Positions 23,842 through 33,551 of a stretch of DNA of 34,353 nt are shown one piece after another. Source of the DNA: Sphingobacterium nematocida (lineage in GTDB: Bacteria > Bacteroidota > Bacteroidia > Sphingobacteriales > Sphingobacteriaceae); contig NZ_FUZF01000029.1 of the NCBI RefSeq assembly GCF_900168125.1, forward strand, positions 1 through 34,353, in the 5' to 3' direction. Within the stretch, counting starts at the first letter, position 1, and the number at the start of each line of letters is the position of its first letter. The position numbers and the translations under genes are program-made. The notes beneath the pieces are model-generated. The model saw nothing but the letters and a program-made list of their open reading frames with translations, ran no database searches and had not been told where the DNA came from.

Positions 23842-26454
23842 ATGCGAAATACGATTATCCTTTCGGTTGTTCTATTTGTAGCAGTTGTTGCTGCCTCCCT
23901 ATATTATTTCCGTAACCTTGATGGCGAGCATAATCGCGCTGCAAAACCTTTGCGCTATCTTCCAGACAATACGCTTCTTATTGCTGCAATTGGCAACAAT
24001 GAGGTATCCGACAATATCTTTAAAGATTTTGAAGTTTTTGAAGCCTTGCTCGGTCATCAGGAATTCGAGGTGATGAGTCAGTTCAAGACAAAACTGCTCC
24101 GCAACGAGGTTCTTAAAAAATATGTTGACGATTCTGAGATCTATATATCATTTCATCCTCAAAATAAACAAGTAGAGACAATATTGACTATACCGACCTC
24201 TACAGCAATCACAGCGGCAGAATTTCCGGCGATACTCCATGAAGTGGGCAAATACTATAAGGTTAGCAGTACAGACACCTTAGATCACAAAATATACCAG
24301 TTGCAATACGGAAGTAAGGATTCTTCGCTTTATTCAATTTATTACAACAATGTTTTCTTTGCGTCAAAGTCGATGCACCTCTTGACAAGAATACTAGACA
24401 AGCACAGTAAACATCTACCCGAGGATCAAATCGATTTCTTCTTAAAGGGAGATTCTAGAAATACCGCGCTGAGTATCTACTTCCCGCATCAACAGTACGA
24501 CAGCATTGTGAACTTGTATCAACGTAAAAACACAGGCGTATTCTTGGACTTCTTCAAAAACATGCAGGGCCAGTCGGTATGGAATATAAATTTCAAACAA
24601 GACGCACTGATGCTCACAGGAGAAAGTGAACTTGATCAATATTCGGAAAACTATGTATCCCTATTTAAGAATCAAGAAAAAACTTCTCAAAACCTATATA
24701 CTTATTTCCCTTCCAATAGCGCTGTATACATGGAGTTCAGTATCAGCGACCGCTCTCGATTCCAGAAAGATCTAAAAGATCTCTTTAAAAGACGAAAAGA
24801 AAAAATTGCAGAAGAAATAGACACAACAGGTGTACAGGAGCAACTTACCAACTTATTGGGTAATGATATTGCCTTTGTTGAGACAACAGGCAGTAATTTT
24901 ATTGGCTTCATTAAGCTCCAAGAAAAAAATGCCTGGTCTACACTGGAAGACAGGTTTTTAGAGAATTTAGAAGATTCCGTATATAGATTTAAATCTTCGG
25001 GACTGCTATATCGACAATATGGGGATCTATTCGAGGAATTTCCTCGTCCTTATTTGACCAAAGTAAACGACGTGATTGTCATAGCAAATAGCAGCAGGAC
25101 ATTGAAAGACTATCGAGATGCTTTTGGACAACGTGACTTACTAACAGGAACATTAGGCTTTAAAAACTTTGAAAAACTACAGGGAAATGAAGCAAACGTA
25201 ACTTTCTTTGTGCATACTAAAAATGCCAACTCTAAGATTCTAAATTCGCTGACTCCACCTTTTCAGGATAATTTTAAAGACAAAGAAAACTACGGCTATC
25301 AAGACTTCTACTCCTGGTCTATACAGTTATCTGGAAACTCTGGCAAATTCATCTCCCAGCTTTACGCTATATTTAAAAGCAAGACGGCTCTAGGCTCTAC
25401 TCCGGAATGGACTTATGCATTTGAAAATAAAGCAATAACAAAGCCTTACATTTTCGAACATTCCGACACCAGCCAGTTTATTATCATTCAAGAGTTAGAC
25501 CATACCATTCACGCCATCAGTCCGAAAGGCCAAAAACTGTGGTCTACCGTATTTGCTGGCCGAGTGGTGGGCGATATTCAACAATTGGAAGATCGCAGCC
25601 TCTTATTGGTCACAGATCGCAGTCGACTTTATCGTTTTGACGTTAATGGCGAGACATTAAAAGGTTTTTCAATGGGAATATCCGACGAACCTATCTCACA
25701 ACCTTCCGTGGTTACGCTTCAGGGCAAAAAAGTAATTGTAATACCAACACGAAAAAAAATTTATGCTTATAACCTCGATGGAACCCCGGTAAGTAACTGG
25801 CAAACCTTCGAGACAGAAGGAAACATCATAGGCCCTGTCCTGATTGCAGGCAATCAGCTTGTTGTAGGTACTGGTACAGGCAAAATATACTTATTGGGTG
25901 AAAATGGACAAAAACTTCGTGAGCTTACTGTAAAAAACAACATTCAAATCAAAAATCCAATCGGCATCTTACAAGGCAACGCGCAACCGATTGAATTTCT
26001 CGCGATAGATACGGCTGGATATCTATATCGCATTCCGTTTGAAGGAGCTTCTAAATCCTTTGCTTTACGTACTTCAGGAGAGGCTAATTTTGCCGACTTT
26101 GCCCAAATAAACACATCGCCAAATGCCGAATTAGTTTCTATTAACAACTCCTTGCTGCGCGTATATGAAATTACTGACACAACCCGCGTGCTATTTGAAT
26201 ATAACTTCACTAAAGAGATTAATGACGGCCCTCAGTATTTTCAAACACCCAATAGTGGTAGCCTACAAATAGGAATAGCTTCAAAAGCGACCAATTTACT
26301 TTATCTATTTAAGGAGGATGGGGCTTTACAGGACGGATTTCCTGTCGAAGGACAACCCCTATTTCACTATGGCAGGATAAACTACAATGGAGATACCTAT
26401 TTACTGTGTATGCGTAGGGATCACAAATTGTATGCTTTTAGACATCAAAAATAA
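23842..26454 (+). CDS. Large membrane-anchored protein with DUF3352-like and beta-propeller-like parts
   Basis: This 870-residue protein has one N-terminal transmembrane segment (residues about 4-22) and is otherwise extracytoplasmic. The first 500 residues resemble DUF3352-type regions (YLPDNTLLIAAIGNNE, then NYVSLFKNQEK). From about 530 on there are repeated PQQ/WD-like blades: HTIHAISPKGQKLWSTVF, SRLYRFDVNGETLKGF, KKIYAYNLDGTPVSNW and GKIYLLGENGQKLREL. The C-terminus LCMRRDHKLYAFRHQ closes the propeller. No catalytic residues are obvious. It precedes the DHH phosphoesterase gene by a short gap. The function is unknown. It could be a scaffold in the envelope. Confidence 0.7.
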   Translation: MRNTIILSVVLFVAVVAASLYYFRNLDGEHNRAAKPLRYLPDNTLLIAAIGNNEVSDNIFKDFEVFEALLGHQEFEVMSQFKTKLLRNEVLKKYVDDSEIYISFHPQNKQVETILTIPTSTAITAAEFPAILHEVGKYYKVSSTDTLDHKIYQLQYGSKDSSLYSIYYNNVFFASKSMHLLTRILDKHSKHLPEDQIDFFLKGDSRNTALSIYFPHQQYDSIVNLYQRKNTGVFLDFFKNMQGQSVWNINFKQDALMLTGESELDQYSENYVSLFKNQEKTSQNLYTYFPSNSAVYMEFSISDRSRFQKDLKDLFKRRKEKIAEEIDTTGVQEQLTNLLGNDIAFVETTGSNFIGFIKLQEKNAWSTLEDRFLENLEDSVYRFKSSGLLYRQYGDLFEEFPRPYLTKVNDVIVIANSSRTLKDYRDAFGQRDLLTGTLGFKNFEKLQGNEANVTFFVHTKNANSKILNSLTPPFQDNFKDKENYGYQDFYSWSIQLSGNSGKFISQLYAIFKSKTALGSTPEWTYAFENKAITKPYIFEHSDTSQFIIIQELDHTIHAISPKGQKLWSTVFAGRVVGDIQQLEDRSLLLVTDRSRLYRFDVNGETLKGFSMGISDEPISQPSVVTLQGKKVIVIPTRKKIYAYNLDGTPVSNWQTFETEGNIIGPVLIAGNQLVVGTGTGKIYLLGENGQKLRELTVKNNIQIKNPIGILQGNAQPIEFLAIDTAGYLYRIPFEGASKSFALRTSGEANFADFAQINTSPNAELVSINNSLLRVYEITDTTRVLFEYNFTKEINDGPQYFQTPNSGSLQIGIASKATNLLYLFKEDGALQDGFPVEGQPLFHYGRINYNGDTYLLCMRRDHKLYAFRHQK

Positions 26455-26459
26455 TTTTC

Positions 26460-26486
26460 TTGCCACCCGAATAATTTGTACGTTTG
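26460..26486 (+). promoter_or_regulatory. Possible promoter of the DHH phosphoesterase gene
   Basis: TTG (26460-26462), 16 bp, then TACGTTTG (26479-26486), an exact TAnnTTTG. The spacer is a little short. It favours the ATG at 26503 over an upstream start at 26476, which lies inside the promoter. Confidence 0.45.
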
Positions 26487-26502
26487 TAATCTTATATTTT
26501 TT

Positions 26503-27513
26503 ATGTTACGAGGAGAAGATAATTTAGCGTTACTGACCGAGCCTAGACGTATTGTAATTACAACACATCATAAACCAGATGGAGATGCTTTAGGCTCTTC
26601 ATTAGCACTGTACCACTGGCTTAAAAAGCGGAATCACGATGTTTCAGTGGTTTTATCTTCTGATTTCCCAAGTTTCTTAGATTGGATGCCTGGACGGCAG
26701 GATGTAATCATCTACTCGGGACAATCTGATAAGGCAACCCAGTTATTAGCTGATGCAGAAATTATTTTCTGTCTCGATTACAGTGCCCTATCACGCACCA
26801 ATATTTTGGAGCAATTCATTGCTAACTCCAGTGCCCAAAAATGGATGATAGACCATCATCTAGATCCAGAGGACTTCGCATCTCTAGTCTACTGGGATTC
26901 GTCTGCTGCAGCCACAGCACAGCTCATCTATACCTTCATAGCTGATGTAATAGGAGCCGGCACAGAAATCGATGCCGACATGGCGACATGTATGTACGCA
27001 GGTATCATGACCGATACGGGTTCGTTCCGGTTTCGCTCGACCACTGCCGCTGTACACCATATTATTGCCAACCTGATTGAAGCAGGAGCCCGAAATTGGG
27101 AGATTCATGAGCACATTTATAATAGTTCAACAGAGCGAAGGCTAAAGTTCTTGGGCTATGCTTTATTAAACTGTCTAGAGGTAATACCAGAATACAATAC
27201 GGCACTTTTTGCGATAAGCAAAGAAGATCTTGCACAATTTGATATCACAACAGGAGATACAGAGGGATTGGTAAATTATGCTTTATCCATAAAAGGTATC
27301 CGTTTGGCTGCATTAATTATTGACAGAACTGAATTAATTAAATTATCTTTACGCTCGATTGGTGAAATACCTTGTAATGAGATCTGTAAAAAATATTTTA
27401 ACGGTGGTGGTCACCTAAATGCTTCTGGAGGTAGCTCGTCCGAAAGCTTGTCTGCTGTTGTCAACAAATTCAAATCAATATTACCAGAATATAAAGAGAT
27501 ATTAACAAAGTAA
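26503..27513 (+). CDS. DHH-family phosphoesterase (NrnA-like nanoRNase / pAp phosphatase)
   Basis: This protein is 336 residues from MLRGEDNLALL at 26503. The DHH domain has THHKPDGDALGSSLAL, CLDYSALSR and the DHH motif in WMIDHHLDPE. GIMTDTGSFRF is typical of the family, and the C-terminal DHHA1 domain has GGGHLNASGG. NrnA enzymes degrade 2-5 nt RNAs and convert 3'-phosphoadenosine 5'-phosphate to AMP in the cytoplasm, using Mn2+. The FKBP gene follows after 18 bp. Confidence 0.92.
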   Translation: MLRGEDNLALLTEPRRIVITTHHKPDGDALGSSLALYHWLKKRNHDVSVVLSSDFPSFLDWMPGRQDVIIYSGQSDKATQLLADAEIIFCLDYSALSRTNILEQFIANSSAQKWMIDHHLDPEDFASLVYWDSSAAATAQLIYTFIADVIGAGTEIDADMATCMYAGIMTDTGSFRFRSTTAAVHHIIANLIEAGARNWEIHEHIYNSSTERRLKFLGYALLNCLEVIPEYNTALFAISKEDLAQFDITTGDTEGLVNYALSIKGIRLAALIIDRTELIKLSLRSIGEIPCNEICKKYFNGGGHLNASGGSSSESLSAVVNKFKSILPEYKEILTK

Positions 27514-27531
27514 ATAAGTATTAAGCAATAA

Positions 27532-28527
27532 ATGAAAAAATCAGTTTTATTTTTATCGGCAGCTGTCATGTTACTAGCTGCTTCATGCCAAAGCTTCAAA
27601 AAGGGTGATGGTGGTCTAGAATACAATCTAGTGGACGACGTTGCCAAAGAAAAGGCTGCAGCAGGAGACTTTTTATCTGTTGATCTGACCATCAGATCAG
27701 ACAAGAATGATTCTTTACTAAACAGTACCTATGATCTAGGTTTACCTCAGATTGTAAATATTGCACCAGATTCTGTCCCTGGAGCTTATAAAGGCGATTA
27801 CAACTCTATGTTTAGAATGTTGGGAGAGGGAGACTCTGCTGTATTCAAATTGAACATGGATACTATGGCTGCAAAAACAGGCCAACCAAAACCAGAATTT
27901 GCAGATAAATTCGTTACGTTTACAGTTAAAGTTAGAAAGCACTTCAAAAAAGGTCAATTGACAGACTCTGCATTGTATGCTCAAATCGATGGCTACTTTA
28001 AAGGTGAATTAGAAGGTTTGAAAAAAGCTGAAGAAGGAAAAATTTCTAAATATATCGCTGACAAAAAATTAGAGCCTAAGAAAACTGCTTCGGGCTTACA
28101 GTATGTTGTCACTGAAGAAGGTAAAGGTGCTAAACCAGCGTTAGGTGATACAGTGGTTGTAAACTATACAGGTATGTTGACCAATGGTACTGTTTTTGAT
28201 TCTTCAATCAAAGAAGTAGCCACTAAAAACAACTTGGCCGTAGATCCAATGCGTACATTTGAGCCATTGCGTTTTAGCATTGGAAACCAACCCGTTATTC
28301 AAGGATGGACTGAAGGTTTACAGTTATTTGGCAAAGGCACAAAAGCAACACTTATCATTCCTTCATCTTTAGCTTACGGAGACCGTCCTGCAGGACAAAA
28401 AATCCCTCCTTACGCGCCATTAGTCTTTGAAGTAGAGCTAGTTGATGTTATCAAAGGTAAAGGAATCGCTCCAGCACCAGCTATGCCTGGTATGGGAGCT
28501 CCTACAGTAACAGAGCCTACGAACTAA
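27532..28527 (+). CDS. FKBP-type peptidyl-prolyl isomerase, lipoprotein
   Basis: This 331-residue protein has a signal peptide and lipobox LLAASC (Cys19). The N-terminal dimerisation-like region (about 20-175) ends in GLKKAEEGKISKYIADKK. The C-terminal FKBP domain has GDTVVVNYTGMLTNGTVFDSS and QPVIQGWTEGLQLFGKG. LIIPSSLAYGDRPAGQKIPP and PLVFEVELVDVIKG complete the fold, with the usual Trp and Tyr positions. It helps fold envelope proteins. A low-complexity Pro/Gly/Ala tail follows. It is transcribed with the DHH gene and followed by a strong terminator. Confidence 0.93.
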   Translation: MKKSVLFLSAAVMLLAASCQSFKKGDGGLEYNLVDDVAKEKAAAGDFLSVDLTIRSDKNDSLLNSTYDLGLPQIVNIAPDSVPGAYKGDYNSMFRMLGEGDSAVFKLNMDTMAAKTGQPKPEFADKFVTFTVKVRKHFKKGQLTDSALYAQIDGYFKGELEGLKKAEEGKISKYIADKKLEPKKTASGLQYVVTEEGKGAKPALGDTVVVNYTGMLTNGTVFDSSIKEVATKNNLAVDPMRTFEPLRFSIGNQPVIQGWTEGLQLFGKGTKATLIIPSSLAYGDRPAGQKIPPYAPLVFEVELVDVIKGKGIAPAPAMPGMGAPTVTEPTN

Positions 28528-28540
28528 ATCCCGTAGAATT

Positions 28541-28597
28541 CTCATAAAATAAAGAAGAGCGTCCGAAAAAATCGGACGCTCTTCTTTATTTTATGAG
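28541..28597 (+). terminator. Strong Rho-independent terminator after the FKBP gene
   Basis: A perfect 26-bp stem (28541-28566 with 28572-28597) surrounds a 5-A loop. The core is GAAGAGCGTCCGA and its complement, and the right arm contains T-rich CTTCTTTATTTTAT. Because the A/T tracts are on both arms, it can end transcription in either direction. No gene is read toward it from the right. Confidence 0.92.
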
Positions 28598-28784
28598 GAT
28601 CTGTCTTCAAAAGAATACTGCCGATCTTAGCCAAACCTATTAAGCTTTAGTGAGAATAAACTTAAATTCTTTAACATTTTCAAAAATAAAACTTGATTCT
28701 TTTAGGGGAATCACTTTTCTTAGGCTTAGATTAGTCTTATTATTGACAATTTGTTATTTTTGAGCAATTCAAATTAAGCTGATC

Positions 28785-29564
28785 ATGCAATCACCCTATA
28801 CCTTAACCGATACGCATACGCATTTTTACTACAGTATACACACCGAAAAGATGGTGCAACAGATCCAGCGATGTCTAGACCACCACATCGAACGCCTCTT
28901 CCTTCCAAATGTAGATAGCGAGTCTATCATAGCAGTGATGGATACCGTAGCGGCTTACCCGGAGTACTGCTTTCCCATGCTAGGTCTACATCCTTGTAGC
29001 GTGAAGGAAAATTATAAGGACGAATTAGCGACAATCGAAAAGGCGATAGCAAACCATAAAATTTATGCTATCGGTGAAATAGGAATAGACCTTTATTGGG
29101 ACAAAAGTACTTTGCCTTGGCAGCAAGATGCATTCCGGACGCAAGTAGCCTGGGCGAAAGAATTAGGACTACCTATTGACATCCACTGTCGTGAAGCTTT
29201 TGATGAGACATTCGAACTTTTGGACGAGCTACAAGATGATAAGTTATTCGGGATATTCCACTGTTTCACGGGCAACTTAGAGCAAGCACATCGGGCAATC
29301 GATCTCGGATTTAAATTAGGTATAGGTGGTGTAGTCACTTTCAAAAAAGCAGGACTTGATGCTGTGGTAAAAGAGATTCCGCTAGAACACCTTGTCCTAG
29401 AGACTGACGCTCCTTATCTAGCTCCTGTACCCTATCGCGGAAAAGAAAATGAAAGCTCTTATCTGCACTATATCGCAGAAAAAGTCGCTGATCTCCATGA
29501 AACCAGTATCGAAGAAGTAGCGCGGATAACTACACTAAACTCTAAATCAATTTTTAGTATCTAA
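28785..29564 (+). CDS. TatD-family metal-dependent hydrolase
   Basis: This 259-residue TIM-barrel DNase-like hydrolase has the metal ligands: THTHF near the start, Glu in IGEIGIDLYW, PIDIHCREAF, FHCFTGN and LETDAPYLAP. TatD proteins act as 3'-5' exonucleases on DNA or RNA. A TATTTTTG box (28755-28762) lies upstream. The asparaginase gene follows after 7 bp, an arrangement also seen in other Bacteroidota from memory. Confidence 0.94.
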   Translation: MQSPYTLTDTHTHFYYSIHTEKMVQQIQRCLDHHIERLFLPNVDSESIIAVMDTVAAYPEYCFPMLGLHPCSVKENYKDELATIEKAIANHKIYAIGEIGIDLYWDKSTLPWQQDAFRTQVAWAKELGLPIDIHCREAFDETFELLDELQDDKLFGIFHCFTGNLEQAHRAIDLGFKLGIGGVVTFKKAGLDAVVKEIPLEHLVLETDAPYLAPVPYRGKENESSYLHYIAEKVADLHETSIEEVARITTLNSKSIFSI

Positions 29565-29571
29565 ACTAATC

Positions 29572-30588
29572 ATGAACATATTCATTATATATACAGGCGG
29601 CACCATAGGTATGGTCCAGGACGAATCTGGGACATTTGTTCCTTTTGACTTTGACCTCATAAAAAACAACCTGCCTGATTTAAGTCGTGTAGACTACAAA
29701 TTGACCGTACACTCTTTCGACCCTATTATTGATTCATCGAATATGAATCCAGAAATCTGGTTAAAAATGGCCCAATTGATTCAGGACAACTATGAAAAGT
29801 ATGATGGTTTTGTGATTCTGCATGGTTCAGATACGATGGCCTTCAGCGCTTCTATACTCAGTTTTCTACTGGAAGGATTACAGAAGCCTGTTATACTTTC
29901 GGGATCACAGCTACCGATTGGTGAAATTCGAACAGATGCTCGGGAAAATATGATGACAGCACTTGAAATTGCTTCGACTAAGCACAATGGTGTATCTGTA
30001 ATCCAAGAAGTATGTATCTTATTTGACAACAAGCTATTCAGGGGTAATAGAGCATTTAAGTACAATTCAGCAAAGTTTGAGGCTTTCCGCTCTCCAAACT
30101 ACCCTGTTCTTGTAGAAGCTGGAATACATCTCAAATATAATTTTGAAGCACTACTCAATAATACAGACAAACAACTGGTACATCACCACAAACTGGATGA
30201 CCATGTAGGTGTGCTTAAACTATTCCCAGGGATCCGTCCGGACACTATAAAGTCTATTTTAGATTCTGACGTACGATCCATCGTTATGGAAACATTTGGA
30301 TCAGGCAATACGACTACCGACCAGTGGTTTTTAGATCTTTTACAGGACGCTATACGCAAGGGAAAAAATATTTTAAATATATCACAATGTAAAGTAGGCT
30401 CTGTCGAACTAGGTCGTTATGAAACAAGTCAAGGATTAAAGGCGATTGGTGTCCTCAATGGCTACGACATGACGTTTGAAGCGGCCATTACCAAGTTAAT
30501 GTATCTACAGGGTGAATTCGAAGACCAAGAACGTGTCGCTTATTGGGTAGAAAAAGATATCCGAGGAGAATTAACGATCAACGACTAG
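29572..30588 (+). CDS. ansA: Type I (cytoplasmic) L-asparaginase
   Basis: This 338-residue protein has the asparaginase signatures YTGGTIGM at the N-terminus (Thr12) and ILHGSDTMAFSAS (second Thr and Asp). GSQLPIGEIRTDARENM and METFGSGNTT follow. No signal peptide is present, so it is cytoplasmic and hydrolyses asparagine to aspartate and ammonia. It is translated from the same unit as tatD. Confidence 0.95.
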   Translation: MNIFIIYTGGTIGMVQDESGTFVPFDFDLIKNNLPDLSRVDYKLTVHSFDPIIDSSNMNPEIWLKMAQLIQDNYEKYDGFVILHGSDTMAFSASILSFLLEGLQKPVILSGSQLPIGEIRTDARENMMTALEIASTKHNGVSVIQEVCILFDNKLFRGNRAFKYNSAKFEAFRSPNYPVLVEAGIHLKYNFEALLNNTDKQLVHHHKLDDHVGVLKLFPGIRPDTIKSILDSDVRSIVMETFGSGNTTTDQWFLDLLQDAIRKGKNILNISQCKVGSVELGRYETSQGLKAIGVLNGYDMTFEAAITKLMYLQGEFEDQERVAYWVEKDIRGELTIND

Positions 30589-30669
30589 GCTTTTGGGGTT
30601 AGTGTTTTTTTAATGTCTATAGAAAAACAAAAAGCATGCGATTGTTGTTCTTATCCTAAAAACAGTAGT

Positions 30670-30996
30670 ATGCACAAATTAAATATCTATATCGCTTGCC
30701 TGATGGGAATACTATTGATGGCCAGCTGCTTTCCCAAAGCTAGCCAAGCTATCCGCTCCCTACCTGTAGAGTCTAAAGAACAGATTCTATCACAATACAA
30801 CCCAGAACAAATCGCACAAGGGGAGACTCTATTTGCGAATAGTTGTGGCAACTGCCATAAACTAAAACAACCGGAAACAAGGACTGCTGAGCAATGGAAT
30901 AAAATTGTAAAGCGGATGATTCCAAAAGCTAAACTGAGCGATGACGAGGGGAAATTAGTACGCGCCTATGTCATAGCAAATGCGAAAACTATGTAA
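30670..30996 (+). CDS. Small c-type cytochrome-like lipoprotein
   Basis: This protein is 108 residues from ATG 30670 (MHKLNIYIACL). The longer start at 30613 adds 19 residues before the signal peptide and is less likely. The lipobox LLMASC makes Cys20 the lipid site. The single heme motif CGNCH is followed by KLKQPETRTAEQW. A methionine in KRMIPKAKL could be the other axial ligand. The family resembles class I cytochrome c electron carriers. It is 81 bp after asparaginase, and no respiratory partner gene lies beside it. Confidence 0.85.
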   Translation: MHKLNIYIACLMGILLMASCFPKASQAIRSLPVESKEQILSQYNPEQIAQGETLFANSCGNCHKLKQPETRTAEQWNKIVKRMIPKAKLSDDEGKLVRAYVIANAKTM

Positions 30997-31089
30997 GTTT
31001 ATCTTAATCTGCATAAAAGATAAGTAGATAACTGACGATTCCTTTTTAAAATGATTTTTATTTAAGTTTGAGTAAACAAAGGAATATCC

Positions 31090-33534
31090 ATGCTCAAAAT
31101 TATTTTTTCATCACTTCTTATTTTTACGACATTTCTCCCGATACAAGCACAGGATACGCTGTATTTTGATAAGGATTGGAAAGAGACAACAAAAGAGAAA
31201 CATCTCTATTATCGCCCCCTACCAATGCGAAAGATAGGAGAACTGCTCTTAATGCAGGATTATTATCGTAATGGTCAACTACAGATGCAAGGGTATGTAC
31301 GTGCTGACAATCCCGAAAGTTATGTGGGAGATGCCTATTGGTATGATGAACAGGGTTTTGATTCGGATATGAATCAGCACAAAAATAAAAGTACCGTAAA
31401 AGAATTAGTGTATTACCACACCGATGGTAGCTTATGGCAGAAAATAACGTATTCCAGCACAGGTGAGAAAGAAAAAATCACTACCTATTTAAAGGACAAA
31501 ATAATCGCTGTAGGATTTATATCAGCCAGTGGAAAATTTTCCGGCACATTCAGTTATAGTCAGCCTATAATTTATTACGAAAGTAATTCCGATGAAGATA
31601 CTTTAATAGAGACCACAGCACCAGCCTTGTTAATGCCTAAAGAAAGTGCAAAGAAAACCGAACCAGACTTCTATTTTATCACCGCATTTTGGAATAATGG
31701 AAACAAAGCGAGTGAAACAAAGGTAGTCTATACAACCTACGGCAGCACCACTGAAGTTTACAAAAAACACTGGGATAAGACGGGAAAACTCTTGTCTGAA
31801 AGAAAATACAATAACGATGATCAGCCTTCATTCTATGTAAAACAAGATTATTACACACAAAACTATTTTGCAATCAGTCTTGCAGAGACCATATCCTACA
31901 AAAACAACGAAAAAGACGGCATCTCTATTGTCTATGATACAAATGGAGATACGCTATACCGTTCTAAATTTGTACATGGAGCACTACAACAGGTTAATAT
32001 ATTCAAGAACAATAAGGTGAGTCAAAGAAATATATATCAAGAGAACGTACCTTATGACGGAGTTTTCACAGAGGAAATGGGCGGAGTCTCTAGAGCTTTT
32101 AAATTACGGAAGGGCGTAAAAATAGATGAAGAAGTATTAATAGAGACAGAGAGTTCAAAAACTATTGCTAGAGGCACATACAAAAATGGGCAACCGTGGA
32201 GCGGGAGTTTCTATCATGAAGCTGATCTATATGAAATTCTTAGTTACGAAAATGGGCTGCAGAATGGGGTGCAACGCGTATACAACAACCTCTATTTTGA
32301 AGATATTAAAGAGGAATATGAAATGAAAAATGGTATTCGCGAAGGATATCGGAAAATTTATGAAGCGGATAACCTCATCGAGGAAAGTGTTTATAAAAAT
32401 AATCAAATCGTGTCAGGAACTATCCAAGAAGGTGATGCCAAATTAACCTACGTGGACGGAAAACTCAAAACCCGTAATCTCTTCAAACAGGGTATTGATA
32501 ACAGGCCTTCAAGTAAAGAGGAATTCGAAGGTAATGCATTGAAATCTATCAGCTATTTTGATTTCAGCATAAAAGAAAACCCTAAGGCCTCCTACACAGG
32601 TTATTTTAGAAACGAAAAACCTTTTGATGGGTATTTCAAACTGGACACTTTAATAGATGAAATCCCGCTTATAGATTACTACGAAAATGGCGTTCTGAAA
32701 TATAAGTACTCGTTTGAGTTTATAGAGCAACTGGAAAGTTACGACCATTATACCTATACGCAAAAAACAAGTTACCTCGACGATAAAGTAATAAGTGGCC
32801 CATTGTATAAAATGGTTGGAAGAGAAAGGTTAATCCGAATTGACTATGCCGATTCGAAACTGACAGGATTTGATGTCAATTTATTTGCAATGCATTTCTT
32901 TTCCCGTATATCATTCCAACTAGAACAAGATGTGTTATCGATTTCAGCAATAGACTCTCCCCTATCTATGAAGGTATACCGCAGCAAAAATGAAAATATC
33001 GTAGCTGACCTATATAAGGAAGACAAGTTACTTAGGAAGGGAGATGAGCTAAAACAAGTAGAGGAAGGAAGTCCAAATTCTAGGACTTTTTATTATATCC
33101 AAGATAGGCAAATAAAGAGATTTTCCCTTTCAATTCTACCTTTTCTAGACGCAGATATGGAACCGAATAATATAATATCAACATTATATCCGATGTTTCC
33201 GATGCAAGGTGTATCAGACATGTCGACACTCCTAATTCAATTATTGGACAAATTTCAATTAGAAAATATAGAAGAGGCGATGTACTCGAGTATCGGTAAT
33301 AACTTTCCCTTTCAAACAGAACAGCTACTGGCATTCGTAGATTTTGATGAAAACGGTAAAATATCCTTTGGTATCCGCCCAACAGTTCAATCTGACGGCA
33401 GTGTTCTGGTTGAAGGCATTGAAAATAATAAAGTTAGAAAAAAAATAATTTTCAAAAATATAGAGGAGATGCTAGCAAATGATAAAGAAGCGCTCCAGAA
33501 TCTTGAACATAAATTACTCAACGATCCAAATTAA
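31090..33534 (+). CDS. Secreted MORN-repeat-like protein of unknown function
   Basis: This 814-residue protein has a signal peptide (MLKIIFSSLLIFTTF, cut after PIQAQ, about residue 21). It is built of MORN_2/YwqK-like repeats: YYRNGQLQMQGYV, YYHTDGSLWQKITYS, HWDKTGKLLSERKY, TYKNGQPWSGSF and KIYEADNLIEESVYKNNQ. The last 230 residues lack repeats. No catalytic site was recognised. Repeats of this sort form beta-hairpins that may bind peptide or membrane. A TAAGTTTG box (31063-31070) lies upstream. It is convergent with the TPM remnant. The function is unknown. Confidence 0.75.
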   Translation: MLKIIFSSLLIFTTFLPIQAQDTLYFDKDWKETTKEKHLYYRPLPMRKIGELLLMQDYYRNGQLQMQGYVRADNPESYVGDAYWYDEQGFDSDMNQHKNKSTVKELVYYHTDGSLWQKITYSSTGEKEKITTYLKDKIIAVGFISASGKFSGTFSYSQPIIYYESNSDEDTLIETTAPALLMPKESAKKTEPDFYFITAFWNNGNKASETKVVYTTYGSTTEVYKKHWDKTGKLLSERKYNNDDQPSFYVKQDYYTQNYFAISLAETISYKNNEKDGISIVYDTNGDTLYRSKFVHGALQQVNIFKNNKVSQRNIYQENVPYDGVFTEEMGGVSRAFKLRKGVKIDEEVLIETESSKTIARGTYKNGQPWSGSFYHEADLYEILSYENGLQNGVQRVYNNLYFEDIKEEYEMKNGIREGYRKIYEADNLIEESVYKNNQIVSGTIQEGDAKLTYVDGKLKTRNLFKQGIDNRPSSKEEFEGNALKSISYFDFSIKENPKASYTGYFRNEKPFDGYFKLDTLIDEIPLIDYYENGVLKYKYSFEFIEQLESYDHYTYTQKTSYLDDKVISGPLYKMVGRERLIRIDYADSKLTGFDVNLFAMHFFSRISFQLEQDVLSISAIDSPLSMKVYRSKNENIVADLYKEDKLLRKGDELKQVEEGSPNSRTFYYIQDRQIKRFSLSILPFLDADMEPNNIISTLYPMFPMQGVSDMSTLLIQLLDKFQLENIEEAMYSSIGNNFPFQTEQLLAFVDFDENGKISFGIRPTVQSDGSVLVEGIENNKVRKKIIFKNIEEMLANDKEALQNLEHKLLNDPN

Positions 33535-33551
33535 TACCTCAGCAGGGGGAA

